Shown: positions 52,280 through 61,299 of the stretch, one piece after another | How the letters are laid out: the number at the start of each line of letters is the position of its first letter | Position numbering within the stretch: position 1 is the first letter of the stretch | Assembly: GCA_964600235.1 (NCBI GenBank) | Contig: CAZRIV010000006.1 | Coordinates: forward strand, 62,001-126,000 | Length of the DNA: 64,000 nt | Direction of reading: 5' to 3' | DNA from: MWEI01 sp964600235 | GTDB lineage: Bacteria; Desulfobacterota; Desulfomonilia; UBA1062 | Program-made: the position numbers and the translations under genes | Notes under the pieces: model-generated | Database searches by the model: none | What the model was told of the DNA's origin: nothing | Seen by the model: only the letters and a program-made list of their open reading frames with translations

Positions 52280-53296
52280 ATGAACAAGATACGATTAGTC
52301 TTAATCGCCCTTTTCTTCGGAGTCTTTGCCGGATGCGGTGGAGGTGGCGGAGGAGGCGGGGAAGATGCGGACGACCAGGTGGACAACAACGTGACAGGAG
52401 GCACTAAGCTGAGACTGTTCTCTGAACAGGTCATTTTATATACACCCTACCTCGACGAGACTGCGTCCTCTTCTGCCGGGAGTGATTTGAAAGACTGGAG
52501 CAGCTGGGACCCCGGTGTGAGTGGGTCGGTGCTCGGCAAGCTGTTTAACCCTGCCATCGGCAGGGACGAGTGTATTCACAGCCTGATGCAGGTGTTTGAT
52601 GCCCATATCCGGATGGTTAACGAATTTTCAGGCCAGTGGGGTATGCCGGGTACCTATTCCCAGGGCACTATGACCGCAGCAGTGGTGACTGCCGTGAGTA
52701 CCGTGAGCATACCCTTTCTGAATGCGGATTTTCCCGGCGATATAGACAGGCAGGTGACGCTGTATGAACCCACTCAGGATCTCACCGTCAACATGGCCTT
52801 TGCCCAGGATGGTGAGAATCAGACCATTGTTGAACAGTATTCATTAGGCTTCAGCGAATCAGGTGTCTTTCTGGGCCGGATTTCAGGCAACAGGATTCAG
52901 GTCTGGATGGCAGTCCTCAATGACAGTAAGGTCCAGATCATGTGGGAATGTGATACGAGCGAGAACTGGTTCAAGATCACGGAGGCTTCCAATGCTTCAG
53001 GCGGCAACTGGGAGGTCATGGGCGGGGGAAGTAAGAACGGTTCTACAGGGCAGATGGCCTTTATGGCGCGTAATGAGTTGAACAATTCCTCCAACGATGA
53101 ATATTACCTGACTGTTACAGAAAGCGCTTTGGAGGATAGGACTGAACAGACCGTACTGCATGCTCAGGCAAACCCTCCAAGCCCGTCCGCCAATGAAGTG
53201 TTTGCTTATATCACGGAAGGTAACCCGCAGTGCCCGGATTTCTTTTTTGACCCCAAGTATCCTTATGCAATTGAAGACCTTGCCTGGTTACAATGA
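52280..53296 (+). CDS. Gly-rich-linker lipoprotein of unknown function
   Basis: 338 residues from the ATG at 52280 (AGGGGAT upstream; an in-frame ATG seven codons earlier lacks a ribosome site). Lipobox VFAGC with Cys19, followed by eight glycines and an acidic run (EDADDQVDNN). The remainder is a soluble domain with many Trp and Asn residues and no family I recognise; one part (EWMGGG-type SGGNWEVMGGGSKNGSTG) looks beta-rich. Poly-Gly after the lipid Cys is a common surface-tether linker in this phylum. Monocistronic. Confidence 0.72.
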   Translation: MNKIRLVLIALFFGVFAGCGGGGGGGGEDADDQVDNNVTGGTKLRLFSEQVILYTPYLDETASSSAGSDLKDWSSWDPGVSGSVLGKLFNPAIGRDECIHSLMQVFDAHIRMVNEFSGQWGMPGTYSQGTMTAAVVTAVSTVSIPFLNADFPGDIDRQVTLYEPTQDLTVNMAFAQDGENQTIVEQYSLGFSESGVFLGRISGNRIQVWMAVLNDSKVQIMWECDTSENWFKITEASNASGGNWEVMGGGSKNGSTGQMAFMARNELNNSSNDEYYLTVTESALEDRTEQTVLHAQANPPSPSANEVFAYITEGNPQCPDFFFDPKYPYAIEDLAWLQ

Positions 53297-53444
53297 TGGA
53301 TAAGTAGTTCACCTGAGGCCTTTAATATATTGGATCAGTTAAGATAAAACCCCGCCAATATGCTGTATTATGACAGCACGACAACCTTTTTTTCTCATGG
53401 CACTTGGTGTATACAATAGTGCCTGTGAAGAAAGGATAGATCCC

Positions 53445-54353
53445 ATGACATTCAAAAACGTATCAGATGTGCAGGAAAGACTTCAGGATGTCGGCTACAT
53501 AACTTCAAAAGAGATTGCCACGGTAGTGTTCTTGGCCGCTGCAACCAAAAAGCCTATCCTGGTGGAGGGGCCTGCAGGTGTCGGAAAGACCGAACTGGCA
53601 AAGGCCGTATCCCGGGCGTTTGACTGTGAACTCATACGCCTGCAGTGCTATGAGGGGCTTGATGAGGCAAAGGCGCTTTATGAATGGGAATATGCCAAGC
53701 AGCTTCTGTATACCCAGATGGTGAAGGAAAAGATCAGCGACGTGGTGGCAGGGGCCAAGACCCTTAGCGATGCCGTTGACAGGATCGCCGATCAGGAAGA
53801 TGCCTTTTTCTCTGAACGTTTCATCCAGCAGAGGCCCCTCTTGAAGGCCATCTCCTCGGAACTTCCCGTGGTTCTGCTGATTGACGAGGTAGATAAGTCA
53901 GATCCTGAGTTCGAGGCGTTTCTTCTCGAACTGCTCAGCGACTTCCAGGTGACCATTCCGGAGCTCGGCACGCAGAAGGCCAAGAACATACCCTTTGTGG
54001 TATTAACCTCCAACAATTATCGAGACATGAGCGATGCCCTGAAACGCCGGTGTATCCATATCTATATAGATTATCCCGAGCGTGACTTGGAGATGCGCAT
54101 CGTGTGCGTAAAGATCCCCGGCATCCCGGAAAGGCTTGCCGAACAGGTGGTGGATTCGGTACGCAACATCCGGAAAATAGACCTGAAGAAAAAGCCATGC
54201 ATCTCTGAGACCATTGACTGGGCCCGTTCGCTTATAGCGCTGAATGTGGAAGACATCACTTCAGAGGCTCTTCTCGAGACGCTCAATATGCTCTGCAAGT
54301 ACCGCTCCGATGCAGAGATTGTAAGGCTGAAGGCACAGGAGCTTGTAAACTAG
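53445..54353 (+). CDS. MoxR/CoxD-type AAA+ ATPase
   Basis: 302 residues from the ATG at 53445 (AAGGAT upstream); an ATG 25 codons earlier adds an unrelated N-terminus and is rejected. P-loop GPAGVGKTEL, LLIDEVDKSDPEFEAF (Walker B) and LTSNNYRDMSDALKRRC (sensor/arginine finger) identify the MoxR branch, close to CoxD. These ATPases work with a von Willebrand A partner, here the next gene, to insert metal or remodel enzymes such as CO dehydrogenase or nitric oxide reductase. No Cox structural gene is visible, so the client is unknown. Confidence 0.88.
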   Translation: MTFKNVSDVQERLQDVGYITSKEIATVVFLAAATKKPILVEGPAGVGKTELAKAVSRAFDCELIRLQCYEGLDEAKALYEWEYAKQLLYTQMVKEKISDVVAGAKTLSDAVDRIADQEDAFFSERFIQQRPLLKAISSELPVVLLIDEVDKSDPEFEAFLLELLSDFQVTIPELGTQKAKNIPFVVLTSNNYRDMSDALKRRCIHIYIDYPERDLEMRIVCVKIPGIPERLAEQVVDSVRNIRKIDLKKKPCISETIDWARSLIALNVEDITSEALLETLNMLCKYRSDAEIVRLKAQELVN

Positions 54354-54363
54354 GCCGTCTCCC

Positions 54364-55740
54364 ATGATCAATCCGATCCTGAAGTTCGTGGCATGCTGCA
54401 GGGCATCCGGATACCGGATCTCCACTGCAGAGGTTCTGGACTGCGTCGAGCAGCTTGAACTCGTCGATGTGCTGGACGAGACTGAATTCAGGGCAGCCCT
54501 GCGGGCGAACTTCGCCAAGAGCAGGCGGGATCAGGCCCACTTTGACCGCCTTTATCACCTCTTTTTCCATGAGCTGAAAGGAGATCTCTCTGAAGAAGAG
54601 GGACTTGCCCAGAAAGCGAATCAGGTCATAAACGCCTTGAAGGATAATGCCAACGGAGACAGGACCAACAACGCCATTATCGAATTTCTCTCAGGCGATC
54701 CCCTCATGTTCCTGGAGTTGATGAAGCAGCTCCAGATGGAGGGCGAGACCTCGAGCTTCGGCATGAAATTTAACCTGGGCCCTTTGGCCAGCAGGCTTAA
54801 GGTCATGGTCAACCTTAATAGGATTCAGGAGAATATTGATCAGTTCCTGCAGCACAACCCTTTCCAGTTCAATCAGGCCATGCAGGGAGAGCTTTCCAGG
54901 TATTTCAGTGAATACCTTCAGAGCGCCTACTCGCTGCTGCTGAAGGAACCGAGGCCCTACTCGGATGAGCAGAGGGGATTCAAGGCCCATGAGAAGCATC
55001 TTCTGGAGCTGGGAGAAAGGGCGTTTTCTTCCCTCACCCCAAAAGAGATCGAAGATGTTCGGGAGGTGCTGGACAGGCTTGCGCGCAAGCTTAAGGACAT
55101 TATCTCGCGGCGGTATGCGGCCAACCGCCGGGGCATGCTGGATGTGAAAAAGACCCTGCGCAAGGCGGACCGGTATCATGGGGTGCCTGTCGAGATCATG
55201 TTCAGAAAGCGGCCCCCCAAGAAGGGCAAGATCGTTACGTTGTGCGATATATCGTCTTCCGTCTGGTCTGCGGCCAGGTTCATGCTCAATGTCCTGTACT
55301 CGCTCCATGAATGCTTTGAAAGGGTAAACAGTTTTGTCTTCGTTGCAGGGGTAAAGGAAGTAACGGACATCTTCGACAACAACGAACCCAACCATGCCAT
55401 TGAAATGGTCCTGAAAGATCTGGATTTTAATTATTACGTATCCACGGACTACGGTGAGACCTTCAGACAGTTCAAGAGGGACCATATGGACATACTCACC
55501 AAGCGTACGACACTCATTATCATGGGCGATGCCCGGACCAACTATCACCATCCGGAAGACCGGATCCTGGGAGAGATGCGGGAACGATGCAGGAGGGTCA
55601 TCTGGCTCAACCCGGAGCCCATGAGTTCCTGGAATACCGGAGACAGCGAGATACTTTCGTACAAGCAGCACTGCAACGAACTCAGGGGGTGCAGAAACCT
55701 CAACCAGCTCATCGAATTCATCGAAGAGCTCATGCTCTAA
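54364..55740 (+). CDS. CoxE-like VWA domain protein
   Basis: 458 residues. A mostly helical N-terminus (about 1-270) and a C-terminal VWA fold with a MIDAS-like CDISSSVW motif near residues 296-303 and VFVAGVKEVTDIF. This matches CoxE, the partner of the CoxD/MoxR ATPase; the pair acts as a chaperone for enzyme maturation. Ten-base gap after the ATPase and TAATG overlap with the acyl-CoA dehydrogenase-like gene. Confidence 0.88.
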   Translation: MINPILKFVACCRASGYRISTAEVLDCVEQLELVDVLDETEFRAALRANFAKSRRDQAHFDRLYHLFFHELKGDLSEEEGLAQKANQVINALKDNANGDRTNNAIIEFLSGDPLMFLELMKQLQMEGETSSFGMKFNLGPLASRLKVMVNLNRIQENIDQFLQHNPFQFNQAMQGELSRYFSEYLQSAYSLLLKEPRPYSDEQRGFKAHEKHLLELGERAFSSLTPKEIEDVREVLDRLARKLKDIISRRYAANRRGMLDVKKTLRKADRYHGVPVEIMFRKRPPKKGKIVTLCDISSSVWSAARFMLNVLYSLHECFERVNSFVFVAGVKEVTDIFDNNEPNHAIEMVLKDLDFNYYVSTDYGETFRQFKRDHMDILTKRTTLIIMGDARTNYHHPEDRILGEMRERCRRVIWLNPEPMSSWNTGDSEILSYKQHCNELRGCRNLNQLIEFIEELML

Positions 55741-56876
55741 TGCCCATGAGACACGCGTTGACTGATGACCTGAAGACACTCCGGGAGAAAGCGGCTGATT
55801 TCGCTGCGAGCGAGATCGCTACCAGGGGCGGGCTTTCAACAAGCACGACCTTTCCTGAGGATCTCTGGACGGCCATAGGTGCCGCCGGCATGCTCGGCGT
55901 CGGCATACCAAGGGAATATGGCGGTATGGGTCTGGGCTATGGCGGCATCAGTACTGCGGGCAGGGTCTTGACAAGACACGGCTGTTGCCTGGGATTTACC
56001 CTGTCTTGGCTCATGCATGGGATAACGGCAAGGTTCTTCCTGGGTGAGCATGCATCACCCGAACAGAAGCAGGCATACCTTCCATCCATGGCAAGCGGAT
56101 CGATAACCGCAAGCATAGCCATCTCCGAGCCAGGAGTGGGGGGACACCCCAAGCATATAAAAACCAGAGCCGAAAGAACAGATTCCGGCTATCTCATCAG
56201 GGGTGAGAAGTCCTTTCTCACCAATGGACCCATCGCAGACCTCTTTATCGTCCTCGCCATTACCGGGCTTATCGGGAAGAGGAATCTATACAGCGCGTTC
56301 ATTGTGCCCAGGGAAAGCCCCGGCCTTCGCCTGACCGGTCCGCTGGACTTCGGATTCCTGAGGCCATGCCCCCACGGAGGGATCATTATGGATGACTGTA
56401 TGATCCCTGCAGAAAATATCATGAAAAGGCCGGGAGAGGCCTATGAGACCATGGCAAAACCATTCAGGGTGGTGGAGGATGCACTGATGATGGGGCCCAT
56501 CCTGGGCGCCCAGGAGGCCCGGCTCCATGAGATCACAGGTGCCATAAGGGAAGAGGTAACCCCTCCTGGCGAGGAGGTCCTTTTTCATCTCGGAGGCCTC
56601 AGTGCAACCTTGAGCGCACTCGATATCATCGCCGCAGAGTCTGCACAAAGGCTCGATGATGGAAAAGATCATGCGGGGATCGTCAGGCTTGTCCTTGCCT
56701 TCAGGAACATAAGTACAGGGGTCCATCGGGAGTATGCCGGTCTTATGGATCTCGCGGGTTTGAACCCGTCTGAGATATATCAGGCGCTCACCCATGACCT
56801 TGATCATATTGTGAGCTTTGCCGTAAGGGTAAGCAGGGCCAAGCAGATGAAAATCGGCACAGGTCTCGTTTCTTAG
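55740..56876 (+). CDS. Acyl-CoA dehydrogenase-like flavoprotein
   Basis: 378 residues from the ATG at 55740, which overlaps the CoxE-like stop. The N-terminal helical and middle beta domains fit the ACAD fold: PREYGGMGLGYGGI, SIAISEPGVGGHPKHIKT and RGEKSFLTNGPIADLFIVLA. The C-terminal domain is atypical: the usual GGxGY...RD...EGT region with the catalytic Glu cannot be recognised. It may use a different base, or be an ACAD-like protein of another function. Its tight coupling to the CoxD/CoxE-like pair suggests it is their client or a partner. Confidence 0.8.
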   Translation: MPMRHALTDDLKTLREKAADFAASEIATRGGLSTSTTFPEDLWTAIGAAGMLGVGIPREYGGMGLGYGGISTAGRVLTRHGCCLGFTLSWLMHGITARFFLGEHASPEQKQAYLPSMASGSITASIAISEPGVGGHPKHIKTRAERTDSGYLIRGEKSFLTNGPIADLFIVLAITGLIGKRNLYSAFIVPRESPGLRLTGPLDFGFLRPCPHGGIIMDDCMIPAENIMKRPGEAYETMAKPFRVVEDALMMGPILGAQEARLHEITGAIREEVTPPGEEVLFHLGGLSATLSALDIIAAESAQRLDDGKDHAGIVRLVLAFRNISTGVHREYAGLMDLAGLNPSEIYQALTHDLDHIVSFAVRVSRAKQMKIGTGLVS

Positions 56877-56900
56877 GGTAATGAGACTTTCCTGTGGTTT

Positions 56901-57392
56901 TTACGGTTCTTTGATCGCCACATGAACCTCAGTCAAAGGAAAGGCCTTTCCAAGATCAGCGGGGTTCATCTCCACCATGAAGCCGCGTTTGCCGCCGTTG
57001 ATGAAGATCCGGTCCAGCTCCAATATGGTTGATTCCACACATACGTTCAGTTTTGAACGGGTGTTGAATGGGCTGATACCGCCCACCAGGTAGCCGGTGT
57101 ATTTCTGGGCCTCAGTCGTCTCGCACGGACTCACCCGCTTTACATTGAGTTCCCTGGCAAGCTGCTTGGTGGACACTTCACAATCGCCATGCATGAGAAC
57201 GATGAAAGGATGCCCTTGTTCTGACTCCATGATGAGGGTCTTGATAACCTGATGTTCCGGGATAAGAAAGTATTCGGAAACATGATGAGTCCCCCCGTGT
57301 TCAACAAACGGGTAGAGATGGGGGATGAAGGGGATTTTTTTCTCTCTCAGCAAGCGGATGGCCTGTGTGACCGGGTAGTCGGGTCTGGTCAT
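56901..57392 (-). CDS. ybaK: YbaK/EbsC-family Cys-tRNA(Pro) deacylase
   Basis: 163 residues from the ATG at 57392 (longer in-frame openings begin with an implausible sequence). The YbaK core is clear: VTQAIRLLREKKIPFIPHLY at the start, VIKTLIMES, the conserved Lys of the VKRVSP stretch, YLVGGISPFNTRSKLNVCV and the tail INGGKRGFMVEMNPADL. It hydrolyses mischarged Cys-tRNA-Pro together with ProRS. Opposite to its left neighbour; no terminator is evident. Confidence 0.93.
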   Translation of the reverse strand: MTRPDYPVTQAIRLLREKKIPFIPHLYPFVEHGGTHHVSEYFLIPEHQVIKTLIMESEQGHPFIVLMHGDCEVSTKQLARELNVKRVSPCETTEAQKYTGYLVGGISPFNTRSKLNVCVESTILELDRIFINGGKRGFMVEMNPADLGKAFPLTEVHVAIKEP

Positions 57393-57904
57393 CTTCCTGA
57401 AGCCTCCTCCTATGAAAAAGAACGTTCTTTGTCCATGTTGTGTGGCAAGATGAACCAGATCATACCAAAAAAAATGCAATATGACAGCTCCATATGGTCG
57501 AGACAGCCATACAAAGATTATTGCAGAGTGAGACCCTCATACAACACCTGTTTGGCCTGAGATGAGAAGACTTTAGAATTATACTGTGCGCACATGCATC
57601 AACCAGACAGTGACGGCAGAAGTACTAGGGAACTGTATAATTTGCCCTATGTTTGAATAACCAAAAAAAGACAAGGTCAGTGAGGATGAAACCCGACCTT
57701 GCCTAACCGGAGGTCAGGCGTTTGCGGCCGCCTGATCTATGGGTGTTGATTCCTTTGAGTCATGCTGATCCAGTGCAATTGAGCTCATATTGCCGGATAC
57801 GGCATTTCTTTTTACTTAAACGGTATCGGATAGTTATGCAATACGGCGTGACAATGATAAATCCATGATGCAATAGTGAGGCAAAATCATTGTATCCGCA
57901 CAAG
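57393..57904. other. Intergenic region with a candidate small RNA
   Basis: 512 bases without a standard gene. From right to left on the minus strand it holds a possible 24-codon frame (57788-57714) and a structured element with terminator (57740-57663). The rest is low in complexity signals. Confidence 0.6.
57663..57740 (-). ncRNA. Candidate small RNA or 3'-end element, same family as 28969-29050
   Basis: Minus strand: hairpin CGCCTGA/TCAGGCG-type (arms at 57735-57729 and 57720-57714), then unpaired GACCTCCGGTTAGGC (57715-57701), then an intrinsic terminator (arms 57701-57695 and 57678-57672, 16-base loop containing CATCCTCACT) followed by C and seven T. The linker agrees with that of the element at 28969-29050 in 13 of 15 bases and the layout is the same. 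No clear promoter was found close by, so the 5' end is unknown and it might be the end of a longer message from 57905-59335. Confidence 0.55.
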
Positions 57905-59335
57905 CTATTCCAGATTGTTTAGATATGACTGCAGGTTGACCTTCGAATTCTGGAGACCTATCTTACGCCTGATATTATATCGGTGGGTAAGGACCGTGTT
58001 GAGGGATATGTTCATTATGGATGCAATCTCTTTAGATCCCTTCCCTTCCTTGATGAGCGATGCAATCTGGATTTCACAGGGGGTCAACCCGAGATATTCG
58101 GATGACAATTCCTTGATATAGGAGGATGTGATCTGCTTAAGATATGAGGCAATAAGAGAGACGTAGGTTTTCTGGGATTCCTTGAGGTCGGAGGCCATCA
58201 GTCTCTCCACATAGGGTAGCACTACCGACTTCAGGTTGGAAACGATGGTACTCTCCATATCCGATCGGTCCTCATCCCGTTGTTTAAGCAGGATACGAAG
58301 TGCCGTGTTCATCTCCTCCAGTGCCCGGCTCTTATCTTCAAGCTCCAGTTCACGCGATATCAGTTCGGATTCAGCTTTTTTTCTGACTTCGATCTCCTGT
58401 TTCAACCTCTCATTTGCAGCCGTCAGTTCGGAGGTGCGGCTCTCGATCACCTTTTCAAGGTTTTCATATGAGTGTTTGAGCTTATCCTCCATCTTCTTGT
58501 AGGCGGTGATGTCACGGATAACAGCGGTAACATACTTCTTTCCGGTGTTCGAGTCGGTATAGGGCGACCTCATTATGGATACGGTGCGGAACTGGCCACC
58601 CCAACGCACGATCTCCTCATCGATATGAGGGAGATTGGTTGAAAAAACCCTCGCATCGTTCTCCCTGATATGCTTCAAACGCTCTTTTTCAAAGAGGTCG
58701 GCATCATATTTCCCGACGATTTCTTCCCGAGGCCGTGCCAAGAGGGCACATGCCCTGTCGTTGGCCATGATCCAACACTGACTGTTGTCTTTCACGAATA
58801 AGGGGTCATCGAGAGAGTTGATCAGTGCCTGGAGGAATATCTTTGAGCTCTTGAGCTCGTCAGCGGTTTTTTTTCTGAGGGAGATGTCCCTGCTTACCCC
58901 GATGATTTCAACAGGTAGCCGGTTTACGTCCCGGATGAAGGCTGCCTTTATCTCGGCCCATATACGGGACCCATCCTTCCTGAGAAGCTCTACCTCGATA
59001 GTCCTGAATCTATCGAGGTCCTCCTCGTTGTCCGTAAGATCCGATGATGACAATATGGTGTTTAATGTTGTCACGACTACGGCATATGACTCGGGTGTCA
59101 TGGAGATGTCGATGTCCTTGTGGAGAAGTTCCTCGGCGCGATATCCCAGCAGTTTCTCAATGGACGGGCTCAAGTAAGTGTATTTGAGATTCATGTCGAT
59201 CGTCCAGATCACGTCCAGGATGTTCTCGGTGATAAAGTTGTTCCGACATGCATTCTGGGTATGAGGGAGCTTGAACCTGCCTGATGTTCTAAGTATTCTA
59301 TCAGACCTATCCTGATTGGACGGGCTGTCTGGCAT
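57905..59335 (-). CDS. PAS-PAS-LuxR regulator
   Basis: 476 residues. Two PAS domains (about 25-150, 155-275; ISLRKKTADEL and DITAYKKMEDKLK mark their ends), a long coiled coil (about 280-400), and a LuxR-type helix-turn-helix (LTPCEIQIASLIKEGKGSKEIASIMNISLNTVLTHR, about 410-445). No kinase or receiver is fused. Sensory PAS input is thus linked directly to DNA binding, a layout common in sulfate-reducing and related bacteria. CCGGAGGGC precedes the ATG. Confidence 0.9.
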   Translation of the reverse strand: MPDSPSNQDRSDRILRTSGRFKLPHTQNACRNNFITENILDVIWTIDMNLKYTYLSPSIEKLLGYRAEELLHKDIDISMTPESYAVVVTTLNTILSSSDLTDNEEDLDRFRTIEVELLRKDGSRIWAEIKAAFIRDVNRLPVEIIGVSRDISLRKKTADELKSSKIFLQALINSLDDPLFVKDNSQCWIMANDRACALLARPREEIVGKYDADLFEKERLKHIRENDARVFSTNLPHIDEEIVRWGGQFRTVSIMRSPYTDSNTGKKYVTAVIRDITAYKKMEDKLKHSYENLEKVIESRTSELTAANERLKQEIEVRKKAESELISRELELEDKSRALEEMNTALRILLKQRDEDRSDMESTIVSNLKSVVLPYVERLMASDLKESQKTYVSLIASYLKQITSSYIKELSSEYLGLTPCEIQIASLIKEGKGSKEIASIMNISLNTVLTHRYNIRRKIGLQNSKVNLQSYLNNLE

Positions 59336-59697
59336 GATAGTGCCCTCCGGGAATCATAAGCTGAATTCTATTGCTCGGTTAAAGAATAAAGAAACGAAGA
59401 GTGCTGTCAAGATAAGCTATTAAAGAATTGCTCATCTCCTGCAACTTTTCTATCAGTGAAGACATCGGCAGGATATATTTTCTGTAAAGTCCGATCATAA
59501 GTGCTTCTTGGCAATCAGCATGGAGTCGCACAGGGATTGTAGACGCATAATCTGCAAGCCATAACTCAGCCGTATGCTGGAGAATGGGGGGAGCCTTATC
59601 ATGGACGCTCTGGGAGGGTAAGGTTCTCTGATCCTCGCGCAATAGGAACCATCACTCGCTAAAGGGGCTTCAGACGGATAGGACCGAAGGGCCTTCC
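59336..59697. other. Intergenic region between two minus-strand genes
   Basis: 362 bases. I see no convincing gene, repeat or terminator; an 87-codon open frame on the minus strand has no family features and no ribosome site. Confidence 0.55.
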
Positions 59698-61128
59698 TCA
59701 GCGGATTTTTACCTGCACATACGTGCTCTGTCCACTCCTGTGGTCCAGTGCGAGAAAAACTGATTCCTGCATGGGCTGGAGCACGCTCACCATGCCCGTG
59801 AAATCGTCAACGCCCTGGACTGACTGGCCGTCGATCTCCAGTATGATGTCCCCGGCCTCAAACCCTGCTTCAGCCATGGGCCCTTTGGGATCCAGCCATT
59901 TCACAGCCACACCCGCATCTATGCCATAGGAATCGGCCTCTTGAGTCCTCAACGGTCTGACCTCCATGCCGAGGCGGTCTTTGACGACGCCGGAGAGGAA
60001 TTTAAGGGAGTCATCGAGGTCTCCAACAATGATATGGACCTTTGTTTCCTTGTCTACCCGAAGCACATCGGCCTGAATCGCCTTTCCTATGGGGGTGCCT
60101 GCAATCTGGTTTCTGAGGGACCCTGAATCAGTGACCTCTCTGCCATCCAATTTTGTGATGATGTCGCCTTTTTTCATGCCGCCCTTGTCTGCCGGACCTC
60201 CCTTTATCACGTCGACAACACCGGCACCCCTGAGGCCGTCCATTTCCAAAGGTTTTATCTTCTCCGGGTCCAGGTCCTGTATTGTTATGCCGATCCACCC
60301 CCTCTTGACCTTTCCGAAGGCAATCAGCGCCTTGGATATGGAAACTGCAAGGTTGCTGGGAATGGCGAATCCTATACCCTCATACCCGCCTGAGTCCGAG
60401 GCGATTATGGAGTTGATGCCGATTACCTCACCCTTGAGGTTTATAAGCGGGCCCCCGCTGTTTCCCGGGTTGATGGCGGCATCTGTCTGGAGAAAGTCCT
60501 GGTATGAGCTTGGGTCCGTGATGCCCCGGCGATGTTTGGCGCTGATAATGCCCTGGGTAACGGTCTGGTCAAGCCCTCTGGGATGGCCGATGGCCACGAC
60601 CCATTCCCCGACCTCCGCCTTGTCCGAGTCGCCGAAAGGAACAAAGGGCAGTTTCTCATCGGGTCTGATCTTTATGATGGCTATGTCCGTCTTCTGGTCT
60701 TTCCCTACCATGCGGGCGGCATAATGCTTTCCGTTGGATAAGATAACCTTGATATCGGTAGCCTCGTCCACCACATGATGGTTCGTGAGGATGTGTCCGG
60801 TTTCGTCAATAAGAATGCCGGTGCCAAGACCCTTGAGCTCTCTCTTGAATTTTTTCTGCACCTGGGGCTGGTCGAAGAAGGGGGATTGGGGGGACTCGAT
60901 GTAAGGAGAAAACTGCACGAGCTGCTGTTGGGTCACCTCGATATGTACGACCATGGGCATTATGGACTTGGCAATTTTCGTGATAACGACTCTGAGGTCG
61001 TTGCCGGCTGAGGATGGGGGCGAGGCATCAGCGCCGGTCTCGGATGCACGGGCGCTGAGGTGAAGAAGAGAGATGCAGCAGATAAGAATAGTTGCTGACA
61101 GGTAAGGCGTGGTGCGGCGTTTCTCCAT
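59698..61128 (-). CDS. Periplasmic serine protease, DegP/HtrA family
   Basis: 476 residues from the ATG at 61128 (GGAGG eight bases upstream; an earlier in-frame ATG lacks a ribosome site). Signal peptide, then the trypsin-like domain with His (TNHHVVD), Asp (DIAIIKI) and Ser in GNSGGP, all intact. Two PDZ domains follow (about 270-370 and 385-470). It degrades or refolds misfolded envelope proteins. The segment before the protease domain is Gln-rich as in many DegP. Monocistronic. Confidence 0.95.
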   Translation of the reverse strand: MEKRRTTPYLSATILICCISLLHLSARASETGADASPPSSAGNDLRVVITKIAKSIMPMVVHIEVTQQQLVQFSPYIESPQSPFFDQPQVQKKFKRELKGLGTGILIDETGHILTNHHVVDEATDIKVILSNGKHYAARMVGKDQKTDIAIIKIRPDEKLPFVPFGDSDKAEVGEWVVAIGHPRGLDQTVTQGIISAKHRRGITDPSSYQDFLQTDAAINPGNSGGPLINLKGEVIGINSIIASDSGGYEGIGFAIPSNLAVSISKALIAFGKVKRGWIGITIQDLDPEKIKPLEMDGLRGAGVVDVIKGGPADKGGMKKGDIITKLDGREVTDSGSLRNQIAGTPIGKAIQADVLRVDKETKVHIIVGDLDDSLKFLSGVVKDRLGMEVRPLRTQEADSYGIDAGVAVKWLDPKGPMAEAGFEAGDIILEIDGQSVQGVDDFTGMVSVLQPMQESVFLALDHRSGQSTYVQVKIR

Positions 61129-61299
61129 GAATGAAACCTCCGTAATATCTGAGCATGTGACGTGACGCATGGTATAGCCGTGCTGTTGAAATTATCTTAG
61201 CACCAGGACGGACAAATGCAAGGGGTATGTAGGCCCATACCTGGGCCCATGAATTGTTGTCGGACAGGGCTCAAGCCCCCTAAGTGGTATGGAAAATAT

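Noticed and set aside
54691..55779. 362-codon open frame on the minus strand opposite the CoxE-like gene
   Set aside because: No recognisable motif, no ribosome site, and it lies fully inside a gene with a clear VWA fold.
57783..57820. GCCGGATACGGC hairpin with T-rich tail on the + strand
   Set aside because: Five-bp stem only, and no + strand gene ends nearby; too weak to call a terminator.
59379..59642. 87-codon minus-strand frame between the PAS-LuxR and degP genes
   Set aside because: No ribosome site and no coding pattern.
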